64,000 nt of DNA from Geodermatophilus ruber (GCF_900114385.1 NZ_FOSW01000005.1:234116-298115), one strand, 5' to 3'. Shown: positions 1-9,291, counted from the stretch's first letter. The notes: generated from the sequence alone by a model not told the origin. Numbers and translations: made by a program.

Positions 1-31
1 GTCCGCGACGGCAGGGGACCCTACCGCTGAG

Positions 32-442
32 TCAGCGGGCGGTGGTGCAGGCCGCACAGGTCCCGAAGACCTCCAGCTGGTGCTGCACGTCGGCGAACCC
101 GTGCTCGGCGGCGACCCGGGCGGCCCAGCGCTCGACCGGCGGATCGGCGACCTCCACGGTGCGGCCGCAGGACCGGCACACCAGGTGGTGGTGGTGCACC
201 GGCGAGCAGCGCCGGTAGGCGGCCTCCCCGTCGCCGCGGAGGACGTCGACCAGCCCGTCGTCCACCAGTGCCTGCAGGGCCCGGTAGACCGTTGCCAGCC
301 CCACCGCCTCGCCCCGCTCGCGCAGCAGCGCGTGCAGGTCCTGGGCGGTGCGGAAGCCGTCGAGCTGCTCCAGCAGCGCCAGAACGGCGCTGCGCTGGCG
401 GGTCTGCCGGCGCGGCGCCTCGGTCGGCTCCGGGCGCGTCAT
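32..442 (-). CDS. zur: Fur-family zinc uptake regulator Zur
   Basis: A 136-aa Fur-family metal-dependent repressor. Residues ~10-75 form the winged helix, with the family recognition helix LATVYRAL at ~49-56. A run of four histidines at ~83-86 is followed by CRSC (~89-92) and a second pair CAAC near the C terminus, the usual structural zinc site. I chose the ATG at 442 because it overlaps the znuB stop as ATGA; a longer upstream reading adds only an Arg/Pro-rich tail typical of spurious high-GC extension. It is the last gene of a znuA-znuC-znuB-zur operon, which argues for zinc (Zur) rather than iron (Fur). The palindrome at the znuA start is its likely operator, so it should repress its own operon. 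Confidence 0.9.
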   Translation of the reverse strand: MTRPEPTEAPRRQTRQRSAVLALLEQLDGFRTAQDLHALLRERGEAVGLATVYRALQALVDDGLVDVLRGDGEAAYRRCSPVHHHHLVCRSCGRTVEVADPPVERWAARVAAEHGFADVQHQLEVFGTCAACTTAR

Positions 443-1461
443 GGCCGGCTGCCCTGGCGGGCCGGGGGAGCGACGTGCTCCCCGTGCTCGTCGTAGTGCA
501 CCCCCGCGCCGGTCCGGTGTGGTGCGTGCAGGTGCCCGTCGTGGTCGTAGTCGACGTGGTCGCCGTGCGGCACCGCCGGGTGCCCGCACCCCTCGCCGTG
601 CTCGTGCGGATGGGCGGCGTGCACCTCGGCGCGGCGCCGGTGGCGGCGCCGCGCGGTCGCCTCACGGAGCGCGACCCCGGCGGTGACCAGGAGGAACAGC
701 GCGATCGCCAGGAGCACGATCGTCCCGCCCGACGGGGTGCCCGCGTAGTAGGACGTGGTCGTGCCGGCCACGCTGACCACCAGCCCGATCGCGCAGGCCA
801 GGTAGAGCGTCTGCCGGAAGCTGCGGCCCACCTGCTGGGCGATCGCGCTGGGCACGATCATCAGGGCGCTGATCAGCAGCAGGCCGACCACGCGCATGGA
901 CAACACCACGGTCGAGGCGACCAGCGCGGCGAGCACCACGTTGAGCGCGAGCACCGGCAGGCCGACCGCGCGGGCGTACTCCTCGTCGTCGCTCACCGCG
1001 TACAGCCGCTGCCCCAGCAGCCAGACCACCCCGAGCACCAGGACGGTGATGACGGCGAAGACGGCGAGGTCCGCGGCGCTCGTGGTGGTGATGGCGCCGA
1101 ACAGGTAGGCCTCGAGGTTGGTCGCGCGGCCGCGGGGCGCGAGGCTGAGCAGCACCACGCCGCCGGCGATGCCCCCGTAGAAGAGGACGGCGAGCGCGAC
1201 GTCCCCGCTGGTCCGGCCGCGGGCCCGCACCAGCTCGATCAGCACGGCGCCGAGCACGGCGGCCACCAGCGCCGCGCCGACCGGCGCGGTGGAGGTGAGG
1301 ACGCCGACCGCCACGCCGGTGAGCGCCACGTGGCCGAGGCCGTCGCCGAGCAGGGAGAGCCGCCGCTGCACCAGGAACACGCCGACCGCCGGGGCGACCA
1401 GGCCGACCATGAGCGAGGCCAGCAGTGCCCGCTGCATGAAGCCGAACTCGAGCACCTCCAC
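439..1461 (-). CDS. znuB: Zinc ABC transporter permease ZnuB (ABC-3 family) with His-rich tail
   Basis: Integral membrane permease of 340 aa. The first ~265 residues hold about eight hydrophobic segments and match the ABC-3 metal permease family (ZnuB/MntB). The last ~65 residues are a cytoplasmic-looking tail crowded with His, Asp and Glu (for example HPHEHGEGCGHP and DHDGHLHAPH), absent from ordinary ZnuB proteins of ~270 aa; it could buffer or hand over zinc (inference). Start is GTG at 1461, one base after the znuC stop; an internal ATG (MQRALL) is an alternative. The stop overlaps the zur start by four bases, so translation is coupled. Confidence 0.9.
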   Translation of the reverse strand: MEVLEFGFMQRALLASLMVGLVAPAVGVFLVQRRLSLLGDGLGHVALTGVAVGVLTSTAPVGAALVAAVLGAVLIELVRARGRTSGDVALAVLFYGGIAGGVVLLSLAPRGRATNLEAYLFGAITTTSAADLAVFAVITVLVLGVVWLLGQRLYAVSDDEEYARAVGLPVLALNVVLAALVASTVVLSMRVVGLLLISALMIVPSAIAQQVGRSFRQTLYLACAIGLVVSVAGTTTSYYAGTPSGGTIVLLAIALFLLVTAGVALREATARRRHRRRAEVHAAHPHEHGEGCGHPAVPHGDHVDYDHDGHLHAPHRTGAGVHYDEHGEHVAPPARQGSRP

Positions 1462-1462
1462 G

Positions 1463-2254
1463 TCAGCGGCCCCCCTCGGGGGTCACCCGCGGCTGGTCCA
1501 GCCGGTAGCCGGGCGCCGGCGGCCGCCCCGGCTCGCCGGGGTGGTGGTGCCCGCCGCCCACCGGTAGCTCGCTGCCGGCCAGCGGCCCGTCGTAGCCGAT
1601 CCGGCCGTGGTCGACCACCACCGCCCGGGACAGGACGCCGGCCAGCGGGGCGGTCTCGTGGGTCACGACCACCAGTGTCGTCCCGCTGGCGGTCACGCCC
1701 GCGAGCACGGCGGCGAGCGCGTCCTGGTTGGCGGCGTCGACCCCGGCGGTGGGCTCGTCCATGATCAGCAGCTCCGGCTCGGCGGCCAGGGCGCGGGCGA
1801 CGAGCACCCGGCGCTGCTGGCCGCCGGACAGCGAGGCCACCGGGTCGTTCATCCGGTCGCCGAGCCCGACGGCGGCCACGGCGTCGGCGACCGCCGTGCG
1901 GTCGGCCGGGCGCAGCCGCCGGAACAGGCCCAGGCGGGCCAGCCGGCCGACACCCACCACCTCGCGGACGGTGGCCGGCACCGCGCCGCTCACCGTGTGC
2001 CGCTGCGGGACGTAGCCGATCCGGCCGCGCTCACGCAGCCGGCCCACCGGGGCGCCGAGCACCTCGACCTCGCCGTCGAGCACCGTGGCCAGCCCGAGCA
2101 GCCCGCGGGCCAGCGTCGTCTTGCCCGAGCCGTTGGAGCCGAGGACGGCGACGGTCTCGCCCCGGTGCACGGTGAGGTCGACCCCGCGGACGATCGCCAC
2201 GTCGCCGTAGCCGATGCTGGCGCCCCGGAGCCGGAGGGCCGGTCGGTCGCTCAT
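1463..2254 (-). CDS. znuC: Zinc ABC transporter ATP-binding protein ZnuC
   Basis: Cytoplasmic ATPase of 263 aa that powers zinc import through ZnuB. Visible motifs are Walker A GSNGSGKT (~38-45), Q-loop region YVPQRH, ABC signature LSGGQQRR (~142-149), Walker B LLIMDEP and the switch His in VVTHE. The C-terminal ~35 residues include HHHPGEPG and extend beyond the ABC core, echoing the His-rich tail of ZnuB. The ATG start (2254) overlaps the znuA stop as ATGA and the stop lies one base before znuB, so the three transporter genes are translationally coupled. Confidence 0.93.
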   Translation of the reverse strand: MSDRPALRLRGASIGYGDVAIVRGVDLTVHRGETVAVLGSNGSGKTTLARGLLGLATVLDGEVEVLGAPVGRLRERGRIGYVPQRHTVSGAVPATVREVVGVGRLARLGLFRRLRPADRTAVADAVAAVGLGDRMNDPVASLSGGQQRRVLVARALAAEPELLIMDEPTAGVDAANQDALAAVLAGVTASGTTLVVVTHETAPLAGVLSRAVVVDHGRIGYDGPLAGSELPVGGGHHHPGEPGRPPAPGYRLDQPRVTPEGGR

Positions 2255-3177
2255 GGGCAGGACTGCCCCTCCTGCAGGGTCGCCAGGTTGGCGCGCATCA
2301 CCGCGAGGTAGTCGTCCCCGCCCGACTCGTCGGTCAGCCCCTCGAGCGGGTCCAGGACGGCGGTCCGCACGCCGGCCTCGTCGGCGACGGTATCGGCGAC
2401 GGCCGGGTCGACCAGGGTCTCGGTGTACACGGTCGTGACGCCGCGCTCGCGGACCAGCTCGGAGATCTCGGCCAGCTGCGCCGGGCTCGGCTCCTGCGAC
2501 GGGCTGAGCCCGCTGATGCCGACGACCTCGAGGCCGTACCGGTCGGCCAGGTACCCGAAGGAGTCGTGGCTGGTGACGAGGGTGCCGACGGCGCAGTCGG
2601 CCAGGCCGGTCTGCAGCTCCGCGTCGAGACCCTCCAGGTCGGCGCGCAGCGCGACGGCGTTCTCCTCGTAGGCGGCGGCACCGTCGGGATCGAGTTCGGC
2701 GAGCCGTTCGGCCAGGGCGTCGCCCACCGCGGCCAGGCGCAGCGGGTCCAGCCAGAAGTGCGGGTCCACCGGCTCCTCGCCCTCGTGCCCCTCCTCGCCC
2801 TCGTGCGCGTGCCCCTCCGTCGCCCGCGAGAGGTCCGCGGCCTGCCCGGCGTCCCACGCCGAGTCGCCCGCTTCCGAGTCCGCGGCCTCGTCCAGGGCGG
2901 GCTGGAAGCCGTCGAGGTAGACGAGCAGATCGGCCTCGCCGACGGCGGCCAGGTCCCGCGGGGTGAGCTCCAGGTCGTGCGCCTCGGCCCCGGGCGGGGT
3001 GAGGGAGGAGACGTCGACGCGGTCCCCGCCGACCCGCTCGGCGACCCACTGCAACGGGTAGAAGCCGGCGACCACGGTGCGCCCGTCCCCGCTTCCGTTC
3101 TCACCGGCCGAGGCCCCGCACCCGGCGAGCAGCAGGGCCGCGACGGTGACGACCACGCCCGTCCTCCTTGTGTTCAT
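2251..3177 (-). CDS. znuA: Zinc ABC transporter substrate-binding lipoprotein ZnuA
   Basis: Cluster A-I metal-binding lipoprotein of 308 aa, first gene of the znu operon. The N terminus is a lipoprotein signal with lipobox LLAGC (Cys at ~22), so the protein should be anchored outside the membrane. Metal-site features include [11 protein letters not shown], the acidic/His loop [13 protein letters not shown] (typical of zinc- rather than manganese-specific proteins), HFWLDP and [16 protein letters not shown] chose ATG 3177, directly next to the Zur-type palindrome; ATG 3186 (three residues longer) lies inside the palindrome and is possible. No clear Shine-Dalgarno is visible. Confidence 0.92.
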   Translation of the reverse strand: MNTRRTGVVVTVAALLLAGCGASAGENGSGDGRTVVAGFYPLQWVAERVGGDRVDVSSLTPPGAEAHDLELTPRDLAAVGEADLLVYLDGFQPALDEAADSEAGDSAWDAGQAADLSRATEGHAHEGEEGHEGEEPVDPHFWLDPLRLAAVGDALAERLAELDPDGAAAYEENAVALRADLEGLDAELQTGLADCAVGTLVTSHDSFGYLADRYGLEVVGISGLSPSQEPSPAQLAEISELVRERGVTTVYTETLVDPAVADTVADEAGVRTAVLDPLEGLTDESGGDDYLAVMRANLATLQEGQSCP

Positions 3178-3190
3178 GAGAATCATTCTC
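3178..3190. promoter_or_regulatory. Zur-box-like palindrome at the znuA start
   Basis: GAGAAT-C-ATTCTC is a perfect 6+1+6 inverted repeat touching the znuA start codon. Read on the minus strand, CGAGAATGATTCTCA resembles the actinobacterial Zur consensus TGAAAATGATTTTCA. The operon ends in a zur gene, so zinc-loaded Zur probably binds here and shuts off znuACB-zur. It lies 63 bp from the divergent proA start, whose own -10 is at 3240. Confidence 0.75.
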
Positions 3191-3239
3191 GCATGACTGG
3201 GCGGTGCCGGAGCGACGAGGGCCCGGGCCCCCGCACGCG

Positions 3240-3245
3240 TAGTCT
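3240..3245 (+). promoter_or_regulatory. Leaderless -10 box (TAGTCT) of proA
   Basis: TAGTCT fits the actinobacterial TANNNT -10 and lies 7 nt before the GTG start of proA. This predicts transcription starting at or next to the start codon. The same arrangement recurs at eight other genes in the window. Confidence 0.55.
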
Positions 3246-3252
3246 CGCGGGC

Positions 3253-4509
3253 GTGTCCGACGTCTCCGGCCTGCCTCTGATCGGCGCCGCGGCGCAGCGT
3301 GCCCGCGCCGCCGCCCGGGTGCTGCGCACCCTGCCCACCGACACCAAGGACGCCGCGCTGGCCGCCATGGCCGATGCCCTCGTCGAGCGCGCCGACGAGG
3401 TGCTGGCCGCCAACGCCGCCGACGTCGAGGCGGCCGCGGCCGACGGGACGCCGGCGGCGATCCTCGACCGGCTGCGGCTGGACCCCGGGCGCGTGGCCGG
3501 GGTGGCCGACGCGCTGCGCCAGCTGGTCGCGCTGCCCGACCCGGTCGGCGACGTGGTCCGCGGCTCGACGCTGCCCAACGGGCTGCAGCTGCGGCAGGTG
3601 CGGGTCCCCCTCGGGGTGGTCGGCATCATCTACGAGGCCCGGCCCAACGTGACCGTCGACGCCGCCGGCCTCTGCCTGAAGAGCGGCAACGCGGCCCTGC
3701 TGCGCGGCTCGGCGTCGGCGTTCGGCACCAACACCGCGCTGGTCGCCGTCCTCACCGAGGCGGCGGCGAAGGCGGGGCTGCCCGCGGGGTCGATCGAGCT
3801 GCTGCCGGCCGACCGGGCCTCCGTCGGCGAGCTGCTCAATGCCCGCGGGCTCGTCGACGTGGTCATCCCGCGCGGCGGGGCCTCGCTCATCCAGCGGGTG
3901 GTGCGCGAGGCCCGCGTGCCGGTCATCGAGACCGGCGAGGGCAACTGCCACGTCTACATCGACGCCTCCGCCGACCCGGAGACGGCCGAGGCCATCGTCC
4001 TCAACGCCAAGACCCACCGGGTGAGCGTCTGCAACTCCGCCGAGACGCTGCTGGTGCACCGCGACGTGCCGTTCCTGCCGCGGCTGCTGTCCGCGCTGGT
4101 GGACGCCGGGGTGACGCTGCACGGCGACGAGCGGGCGCAGGCCGCCCACGACGCCGTCGTCCCGGCGACCGATGAGGACTGGGCGACCGAGTACCTGTCG
4201 ATGGACATGGCCGTGCGCGTGGTCGACGACCTGCCCGCCGCCCTGGACCACATCCAGCGGTGGGGGAGCGGGCACAGCGAGGCGATCGTCGCCGACTCCG
4301 CGCGCGCCATCGCCGCCTTCACCGCCGGGGTGGACGCCGCGGCGGTGCTGGTCAACGCCTCCACCCGGTTCACCGACGGTGGGGAGTTCGGTTTCGGCGC
4401 CGAGATCGGCATCTCGACGCAGAAGCTGCACGCCCGCGGTCCGCTGGGCCTGCCCGAGCTGACCTCCACCACCTATGTCGTCACCGGGAGCGGGCACACC
4501 CGCCGCTGA
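3253..4509 (+). CDS. proA: Gamma-glutamyl phosphate reductase ProA
   Basis: 418-aa NADPH-dependent reductase that turns gamma-glutamyl phosphate into glutamate semialdehyde, second step of proline synthesis. The aldehyde-dehydrogenase fold is evident from [21 protein letters not shown] (NADP-binding side) and from [10 protein letters not shown], which carries the catalytic Cys near residue 260. Length matches the family (~415-420 aa). GTG 3253 was chosen because the -10 box TAGTCT lies 7 nt upstream and the homologous region begins at once; upstream sequence in frame is non-coding in character. It is transcribed away from znuA. Confidence 0.95.
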   Translation: MSDVSGLPLIGAAAQRARAAARVLRTLPTDTKDAALAAMADALVERADEVLAANAADVEAAAADGTPAAILDRLRLDPGRVAGVADALRQLVALPDPVGDVVRGSTLPNGLQLRQVRVPLGVVGIIYEARPNVTVDAAGLCLKSGNAALLRGSASAFGTNTALVAVLTEAAAKAGLPAGSIELLPADRASVGELLNARGLVDVVIPRGGASLIQRVVREARVPVIETGEGNCHVYIDASADPETAEAIVLNAKTHRVSVCNSAETLLVHRDVPFLPRLLSALVDAGVTLHGDERAQAAHDAVVPATDEDWATEYLSMDMAVRVVDDLPAALDHIQRWGSGHSEAIVADSARAIAAFTAGVDAAAVLVNASTRFTDGGEFGFGAEIGISTQKLHARGPLGLPELTSTTYVVTGSGHTRR

Positions 4510-4557
4510 CCCGCCGTCCTGAGCACCCGCCCACCCCCCGCCCCAGCGAGGAGTCGC

Positions 4558-5445
4558 ATGCCCCGCCCGCCGTCGCAGTCCTCGCAGTTCTCCTCGGTCG
4601 CGGACGTCGGCAAGCGGCTGTCCACCGCGGGATACCTGCCCGACGCGCAGATCGCCACGACCGTGTTCCTCGCCGACCGGCTGGGCAAGCCGCTGCTGGT
4701 GGAGGGGCCGGCCGGCACCGGCAAGACGGAGCTGGCCAAGGCGCTGGCGGCCGCGACCGGGTCGGAGCTGATCCGGCTGCAGTGCTACGAGGGCCTGGAC
4801 GAGGCGCGGGCGCTGTACGAGTGGAACTACAAGAAGCAGCTGCTGCGCATCCAGGCGTCGCAGGGCACCGACGGCGCGGACTGGGACACCGTCCACGACG
4901 ACATCTTCGGTGAGGAGTTCCTGCTCTCCCGGCCGCTGCTGACCGCCATCCGGCGCACCGAGCCGACCGTGCTGCTCATCGACGAGACCGACAAGGCCGA
5001 CGTCGAGGTCGAGGGCCTGCTGCTGGAGGTGCTCAGCGACTTCCAGGTGACCATCCCCGAGCTGGGCACGGTGACCGCGACCCGGCGGCCGATGGTCGTG
5101 CTGACGTCCAACGCCACCCGGGAGCTGTCCGAGGCGCTCAAGCGGCGCTGCCTGTACCTGGCGCTGGACTACCCCACGGCCGAGCGGGAGCGGGAGATCG
5201 TGCTCTCGCGGGTGCCCGACCTCGCGCCGGGGCTGGCCGAGCAGCTGGTGCGGACGGTGCGCGCGCTGCGGGCGCTGGAGCTGAAGAAGTCCCCGTCGAT
5301 CTCCGAGACCCTCGACTGGGCGCAGACGCTGCTCGAACTGGGCCTGGACACCCTCGATGAGTCCGCGGTCTCCTCGACGCTGGGTGTGGTGCTCAAGCAC
5401 GCCAGCGACCAGGTGCGGGCCGCGGCCGAGCTTCGGCTGAACTGA
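4558..5445 (+). CDS. MoxR-type AAA ATPase
   Basis: 295-aa AAA+ ATPase of the MoxR/CoxD group. Walker [10 protein letters not shown] lies near residue 51, Walker B VLLIDETDKAD near 141, and sensor 1 as LTSNATRELS. A good ribosome site (GAGGAG) precedes ATG 4558. MoxR ATPases usually work with a von Willebrand factor A protein to insert metal cofactors or remodel enzyme complexes. That partner follows here with TGATG coupling, so the two make one chaperone-like system. The client is not in view; no CO dehydrogenase or methanol dehydrogenase genes are nearby. Confidence 0.88.
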   Translation: MPRPPSQSSQFSSVADVGKRLSTAGYLPDAQIATTVFLADRLGKPLLVEGPAGTGKTELAKALAAATGSELIRLQCYEGLDEARALYEWNYKKQLLRIQASQGTDGADWDTVHDDIFGEEFLLSRPLLTAIRRTEPTVLLIDETDKADVEVEGLLLEVLSDFQVTIPELGTVTATRRPMVVLTSNATRELSEALKRRCLYLALDYPTAEREREIVLSRVPDLAPGLAEQLVRTVRALRALELKKSPSISETLDWAQTLLELGLDTLDESAVSSTLGVVLKHASDQVRAAAELRLN

Positions 5446-6869
5446 TGACCGCGCCGGTTCCCGCCGCGGGCGGGCTGGCCGGGCACCTGGACGGGTTCGT
5501 CCGGGCCGTGCGGGAGGCCGGCATCCCGGTCGGGATCAGCCAGGCCGTCGACGCGGCCGAGATCCTCACCGTGGTCGACCTGCTCGACCGGGAGCAGCTG
5601 CGGCACGGGCTGGCCGCGGTGCTGCTGCAGCGCGCGGCGCAGCGGCCGACCTACGACGTGCTGTTCGACCTGTGGTGGCCGCTGGGCGACCGGCCGGTGC
5701 CTTCCGACGGCGATCCCGGGGACGGGGACGCCGACGGGGAGCCGGGCGAGTCCACCCTCGACGTGCCCGACGGCGCCGACCTGGCCGCGCTGATGCGCGA
5801 GCAGCTGGCCCGGCTGCTGCTCGAGGGCGACGAGGAGGCGCTGCGCCGGTTCGCGCGGCAGGCGGTCGAGCGGCTGGGGCGGGCGACGCCGTCGCCGTCC
5901 GGGCAGTCGTTCTTCAGCTACCGGGTGATGCGCGCGCTGTCGCCGGACACCCTGGTCGCCCAGCTGCTGGCCGGCCTGCTCGGCGGCGCAGAGCGCGGCG
6001 GGTTGACCGAGCAGGTGGCCCGGCAGCTGGTGCGCGAGCGGCTGGCGGCGTTCCGGGCGGCCGTGGAGGCCGAGGTCCGGCGGCGGTCGGCGGCCGAGCG
6101 GGGGCGGGACAGGGTCGCCAAGGGCGCGGTGCGCCCCCTGGCCGACCAGATCGACTTCCTGCGGGCGCAGCAGGCCGACCTCGCCGAGCTGCGGCGCACG
6201 GTGGCCCCGCTGGCCCGGCGGCTGGCCGTGCGCCTGTCTGCCCGCCGCCGGCTGGGCCGGGAGGGCCGGCTGGACTTCCGCAAGACCGTCCGCTCCTCGC
6301 TGGGCACCGGCGGGGTGCCGGTGGTGACCCACCACCGGCCGCGGAAGGTGCACAAGCCGGAGCTGGTCGTGCTCTGCGACGTCAGCGGCTCGGTCGCCGG
6401 CTTCAGCCACTTCACGCTGATGCTCACCCAGGCGCTGCGGGAGCACTTCTCCGGCGTGCGGGCCTTCGCCTTCGTCGACTCGACCGACGAGGTCACCCGG
6501 TTCTTCCACCCGGGCGCTGACGTCGCCGACGCCGTGGCCCGGATCGGCCGGGAGGCCGACGTCGTCGGGTTCGACGGGCACAGCGACTACGGCAACGCTC
6601 TCGAGGTGTTCGCCGACCGCTGGCCGGCCGTGGTCGGGCCGAAGACGTCGCTGCTCGTCCTGGGTGACGGGCGCACCAACTACCGCCAGCCGGGGCTGCC
6701 CGTGCTGGCCGATCTCGTGCGCCGGGCGCGGTCGGCGCACTGGCTGAACCCGGAGCCGCGCCGGTTGTGGGGGAGTGGCGACTCGGCGGCCGACCGGTAC
6801 GGCGAGGTCATCGACATGGTCGAGTGCCGCACCGCCGCTCAGCTGGGGGACTTCGTCACGACCCTGTGA
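5445..6869 (+). CDS. CoxE-like von Willebrand factor A protein
   Basis: 474-aa cytoplasmic protein. The C-terminal half is a VWA domain with the MIDAS motif CDVSGSV (DxSxS) near residue 309 and the downstream YRQPG/LNPEP segment typical of CoxE-like proteins. The N-terminal half is helical, with an acidic linker (SDGDPGDGDADGEPGES, ~85-102). Its start overlaps the MoxR ATPase stop by one base (TGATG). The pair is expected to act together as an ATP-driven metal-cofactor or complex maturation factor; the substrate cannot be told from the sequence. Confidence 0.85.
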   Translation: MTAPVPAAGGLAGHLDGFVRAVREAGIPVGISQAVDAAEILTVVDLLDREQLRHGLAAVLLQRAAQRPTYDVLFDLWWPLGDRPVPSDGDPGDGDADGEPGESTLDVPDGADLAALMREQLARLLLEGDEEALRRFARQAVERLGRATPSPSGQSFFSYRVMRALSPDTLVAQLLAGLLGGAERGGLTEQVARQLVRERLAAFRAAVEAEVRRRSAAERGRDRVAKGAVRPLADQIDFLRAQQADLAELRRTVAPLARRLAVRLSARRRLGREGRLDFRKTVRSSLGTGGVPVVTHHRPRKVHKPELVVLCDVSGSVAGFSHFTLMLTQALREHFSGVRAFAFVDSTDEVTRFFHPGADVADAVARIGREADVVGFDGHSDYGNALEVFADRWPAVVGPKTSLLVLGDGRTNYRQPGLPVLADLVRRARSAHWLNPEPRRLWGSGDSAADRYGEVIDMVECRTAAQLGDFVTTL

Positions 6870-7120
6870 GCCCGTTCGCCCGCCGCGGGCGGCGGGTCCG
6901 CCGGCCGGGCGGCTGCGGTGCACCGCTGTCGTGGCGACAGGTCGACATGTCGCCGTAACCGGGCGCCGGCGCGCCCGTTGATCCGTGCGGGTGCCGGGGC
7001 TCGTTCCGGCGCTGCGGTGCCGGGTGCGCCGGGCCGGCCGTGACCGGCAGCACGGGGGAGCCGGTCGCCTCGACCCATCGGGTCCGGTGGTCCGGCGGAC
7101 CGGGAGCACCCCGTGCCCTC

Positions 7121-7154
7121 GTCCGGGGCCGGTCCTCGCGGGCCGGCCCCGGAC
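7121..7154. terminator. 12-bp perfect hairpin upstream of nadD
   Basis: GTCCGGGGCCGG (7121-7132) pairs perfectly with 7143-7154 across a 10-nt loop. No T-run follows. It sits just before the nadD -10 box, so it probably insulates nadD from upstream transcription. Confidence 0.45.
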
Positions 7155-7162
7155 GGCCCGGA

Positions 7163-7168
7163 TAGGCT
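7163..7168 (+). promoter_or_regulatory. Leaderless -10 box (TAGGCT) of nadD
   Basis: TAGGCT lies 6 nt before the GTG start of nadD. This fits the TANNNT leaderless promoter pattern repeated across the window. Confidence 0.55.
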
Positions 7169-7174
7169 CGATCG

Positions 7175-7918
7175 GTGGCGGGTCGGCGGGTCGGGATCAT
7201 GGGTGGGACGTTCGATCCCATCCACCACGGTCACCTCGTGGCGGCGAGCGAGGTCGCCGTGCTGTTCGGGCTGGACGAGGTCGTCTTCGTGCCCACGGGT
7301 CAGCCGTGGCAGAAGGGCCACCGCGAGGTCAGCCCGGCGGAGGACCGCTACCTCATGACCGTCATCGCCACGGCCTCCAACCCCCGGTTCACGGTGAGCC
7401 GGGTCGACATCGCCCGGGGTGGCCCCACGTACACCATCGACACGCTCACCGATCTGCGGCGGCAGCGTCCGGACGACGAGCTGTTCTTCATCACCGGCGC
7501 CGACGCGCTGTCCCAGATCCTCAGCTGGCGGGACAGCGAGCGCTTCCTCGAGCTGGCCCACTTCATCGGCGTGACCCGGCCCGGCTTCGACCTCGGGGCC
7601 GCCCACCTCCCGGAGGGGGCGGTCAGCCTGGTCGAGGTGCCGGCGCTGGCGATCAGCTCCAGCGACTGCCGGGAGCGGGTCAGCCGGGGCATGCCCGTCT
7701 GGTACCTCGTGCCCGACGGCGTCGTGCAGTACATCGAGAAGCGGGGCCTCTACCGCTCCCGCGGCGGCACCCGACCGACGGTGCGGGAGGGTGCCGGCGA
7801 CGGCGCTCACCCGCCCGCGGCGGACGGGGCCACCCATGACCGGCTGCCCCCCGGCGCGCCCGGCGGCCCCGCTCCCACCGACCCACCACCCGATCATCTC
7901 CAGGAGGTACCCCGATGA
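7175..7918 (+). CDS. nadD: Nicotinate-nucleotide adenylyltransferase NadD
   Basis: Adenylates nicotinic acid mononucleotide to deamido-NAD in NAD synthesis. The nucleotidyltransferase signature [12 protein letters not shown] is at ~10-21 and the second motif [10 protein letters not shown] near 155. The catalytic part ends near residue 195 ([10 protein letters not shown]). The remaining ~50 residues are a Pro/Gly/Arg-rich tail not seen in ordinary ~200-aa NadD. That tail runs into rsfS with an ATGA overlap, so it may exist mainly to couple translation. GTG 7175 is supported by the -10 box 6 nt upstream. Confidence 0.93.
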   Translation: MAGRRVGIMGGTFDPIHHGHLVAASEVAVLFGLDEVVFVPTGQPWQKGHREVSPAEDRYLMTVIATASNPRFTVSRVDIARGGPTYTIDTLTDLRRQRPDDELFFITGADALSQILSWRDSERFLELAHFIGVTRPGFDLGAAHLPEGAVSLVEVPALAISSSDCRERVSRGMPVWYLVPDGVVQYIEKRGLYRSRGGTRPTVREGAGDGAHPPAADGATHDRLPPGAPGGPAPTDPPPDHLQEVPR

Positions 7919-8496
7919 CCGCCTCGCCCGAGGCGCGGGAGACCGCACTGCTGGCGGCCCAGGCCGCCGCGGACAAGCTGGCGACGAATGTCTCGATCGT
8001 CGACGTCAGCGACCGGCTCGCGATCACTGATGCCTTCGTGCTCGCCGCGGCACCCAACGAGCGTCAGGTGCAGGCGATCGTCGACGAGGTCGAGGAGCGG
8101 CTGCGGCGGCACGGGGTGAAGCCGGTGCGCCGCGAGGGGGTCGCCGAGGCGCGGTGGGTGCTGCTCGACTTCATCGACGTCGTCGTCCACGTCCAGCACG
8201 CCGAGGAGCGCGCCTACTACGCCCTCGAGCGGCTGTGGAAGGACTGCCCGACGATCCCGTTCGTGGACCGGAGCGGGCCCGGGGCGGGGACCGGCGGGGA
8301 GGCCGCGGAGGGCGCGCCCCCCGGGAGCCGGACGACCCTGTCGGCCGACGACGTCGACCCGTCGAGCGCCGATCCGACCCCGCTGCCTCCCGAACCGGTC
8401 GAGGACGACGGGGTCGGGAACGGGGCCCGCGGCGACGCGGTGCCCCCGGCCGACGCCCAGGACGACGGATCCGCTCCGGGAACGACCGGCCGGTGA
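7915..8496 (+). CDS. rsfS: Ribosome silencing factor RsfS
   Basis: RsfS (DUF143) binds ribosomal protein L14 and blocks subunit joining in starvation. The conserved core is residues ~5-118 (for example [19 protein letters not shown] and [14 protein letters not shown]). It is followed by ~70 residues rich in Gly, Ala, Pro and acidic residues, well past the usual 110-130-aa length and probably disordered. The ATG overlaps the nadD stop (ATGA), and its own stop overlaps the next gene's GTG. The nadD-rsfS-phosphatase order is the standard actinobacterial one. Confidence 0.92.
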   Translation: MTASPEARETALLAAQAAADKLATNVSIVDVSDRLAITDAFVLAAAPNERQVQAIVDEVEERLRRHGVKPVRREGVAEARWVLLDFIDVVVHVQHAEERAYYALERLWKDCPTIPFVDRSGPGAGTGGEAAEGAPPGSRTTLSADDVDPSSADPTPLPPEPVEDDGVGNGARGDAVPPADAQDDGSAPGTTGR

Positions 8497-9233
8497 CCGG
8501 GGCAGTTCCGCCGCTGCCCATGTCCCGCCTGCTGATCTGGCGGCACGGGCGGACCGAGTGGAACGCCACCGGCCGCTTCCAGGGGCAGCTGGACCCCCCG
8601 CTGGACGAGGAGGGCCGCCGTCAGGCGGCGCGCAGCGCCCGGCATCTGGCGGCCGCGGTAGGGCCGGCCGAGGACCCGGTCGTGGTCTCCAGCGACCTGT
8701 GCCGTGCGGTGCAGACCGCCACGGAGCTGACCGACCTGCTGGGCGTGCCGCTGCGGGAGGATCCCCGGCTGCGCGAGGTCGGGATGGGCTCCTGGGAGGG
8801 GCTGACCCGTGCGGAGGTGGCCGAGCGCTACCCGGAGCAGTACACCGACTGGATCGCCGGCCGACCGATCCGGGGCCGGGGCGGGGAGGACCCCGCCACC
8901 GTGCCGGCACGGGCGCTGGCGGCCCTCGGCGACCTGCCCGACACCCCGGTGGCCGTCGTGGTGACCCACGGCGGCACGGCCGCCCGGCTGATGGAGCGGC
9001 TCCTCGGGCTGGGGCCCGAGCACCGCCGGGTGTTCGGGCCGCTGGCCAACTCCGCCTGGAGCGAGCTGGCCCTGCAGAGCGGCCGCTGGCGCCTGCTCCG
9101 GCACAACGTGGCCCCGCACCAGCCGGTCTGCCCGGGGGCCGAGGGCCCCGCGGCGGTACGGCCGCTGGAAGCGGGCGGGAGCCCGGAGGAAGGCGTCCCG
9201 CCCGGCAGCGAGGACGCCGACGCCGTTCTCTGA
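8493..9233 (+). CDS. Histidine phosphatase (phosphoglycerate mutase-like)
   Basis: 246-aa member of the histidine phosphatase superfamily. The phospho-acceptor motif WRHGRTEWN lies near residue 15 and the second catalytic His in VVTHGGTAARL. In actinobacteria this gene follows rsfS and has been assigned roles such as glucosyl-3-phosphoglycerate phosphatase, so the exact substrate is uncertain. GTG 8493 gives a GTGA overlap with rsfS; ATG 8520 (MSRLL), nearer to the conserved core, is an equally plausible start. The last ~40 residues are low complexity. Confidence 0.88.
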   Translation: MTGAVPPLPMSRLLIWRHGRTEWNATGRFQGQLDPPLDEEGRRQAARSARHLAAAVGPAEDPVVVSSDLCRAVQTATELTDLLGVPLREDPRLREVGMGSWEGLTRAEVAERYPEQYTDWIAGRPIRGRGGEDPATVPARALAALGDLPDTPVAVVVTHGGTAARLMERLLGLGPEHRRVFGPLANSAWSELALQSGRWRLLRHNVAPHQPVCPGAEGPAAVRPLEAGGSPEEGVPPGSEDADAVL

Positions 9234-9291
9234 ACTCACCCCTCCGGGGCCCGCGGCACCGCACCGCGTCCGGAAGCGATCGGACTCCGGC

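Larger units (their letters stand above)
6870..7174. other. Intergenic gap between the VWA gene and nadD
   Basis: About 305 nt with no convincing gene; readings in several frames are low-complexity Arg/Pro/Gly. It contains GC-rich self-complementary stretches, the hairpin at 7121-7154 and the nadD -10 box at 7163. Confidence 0.6.
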
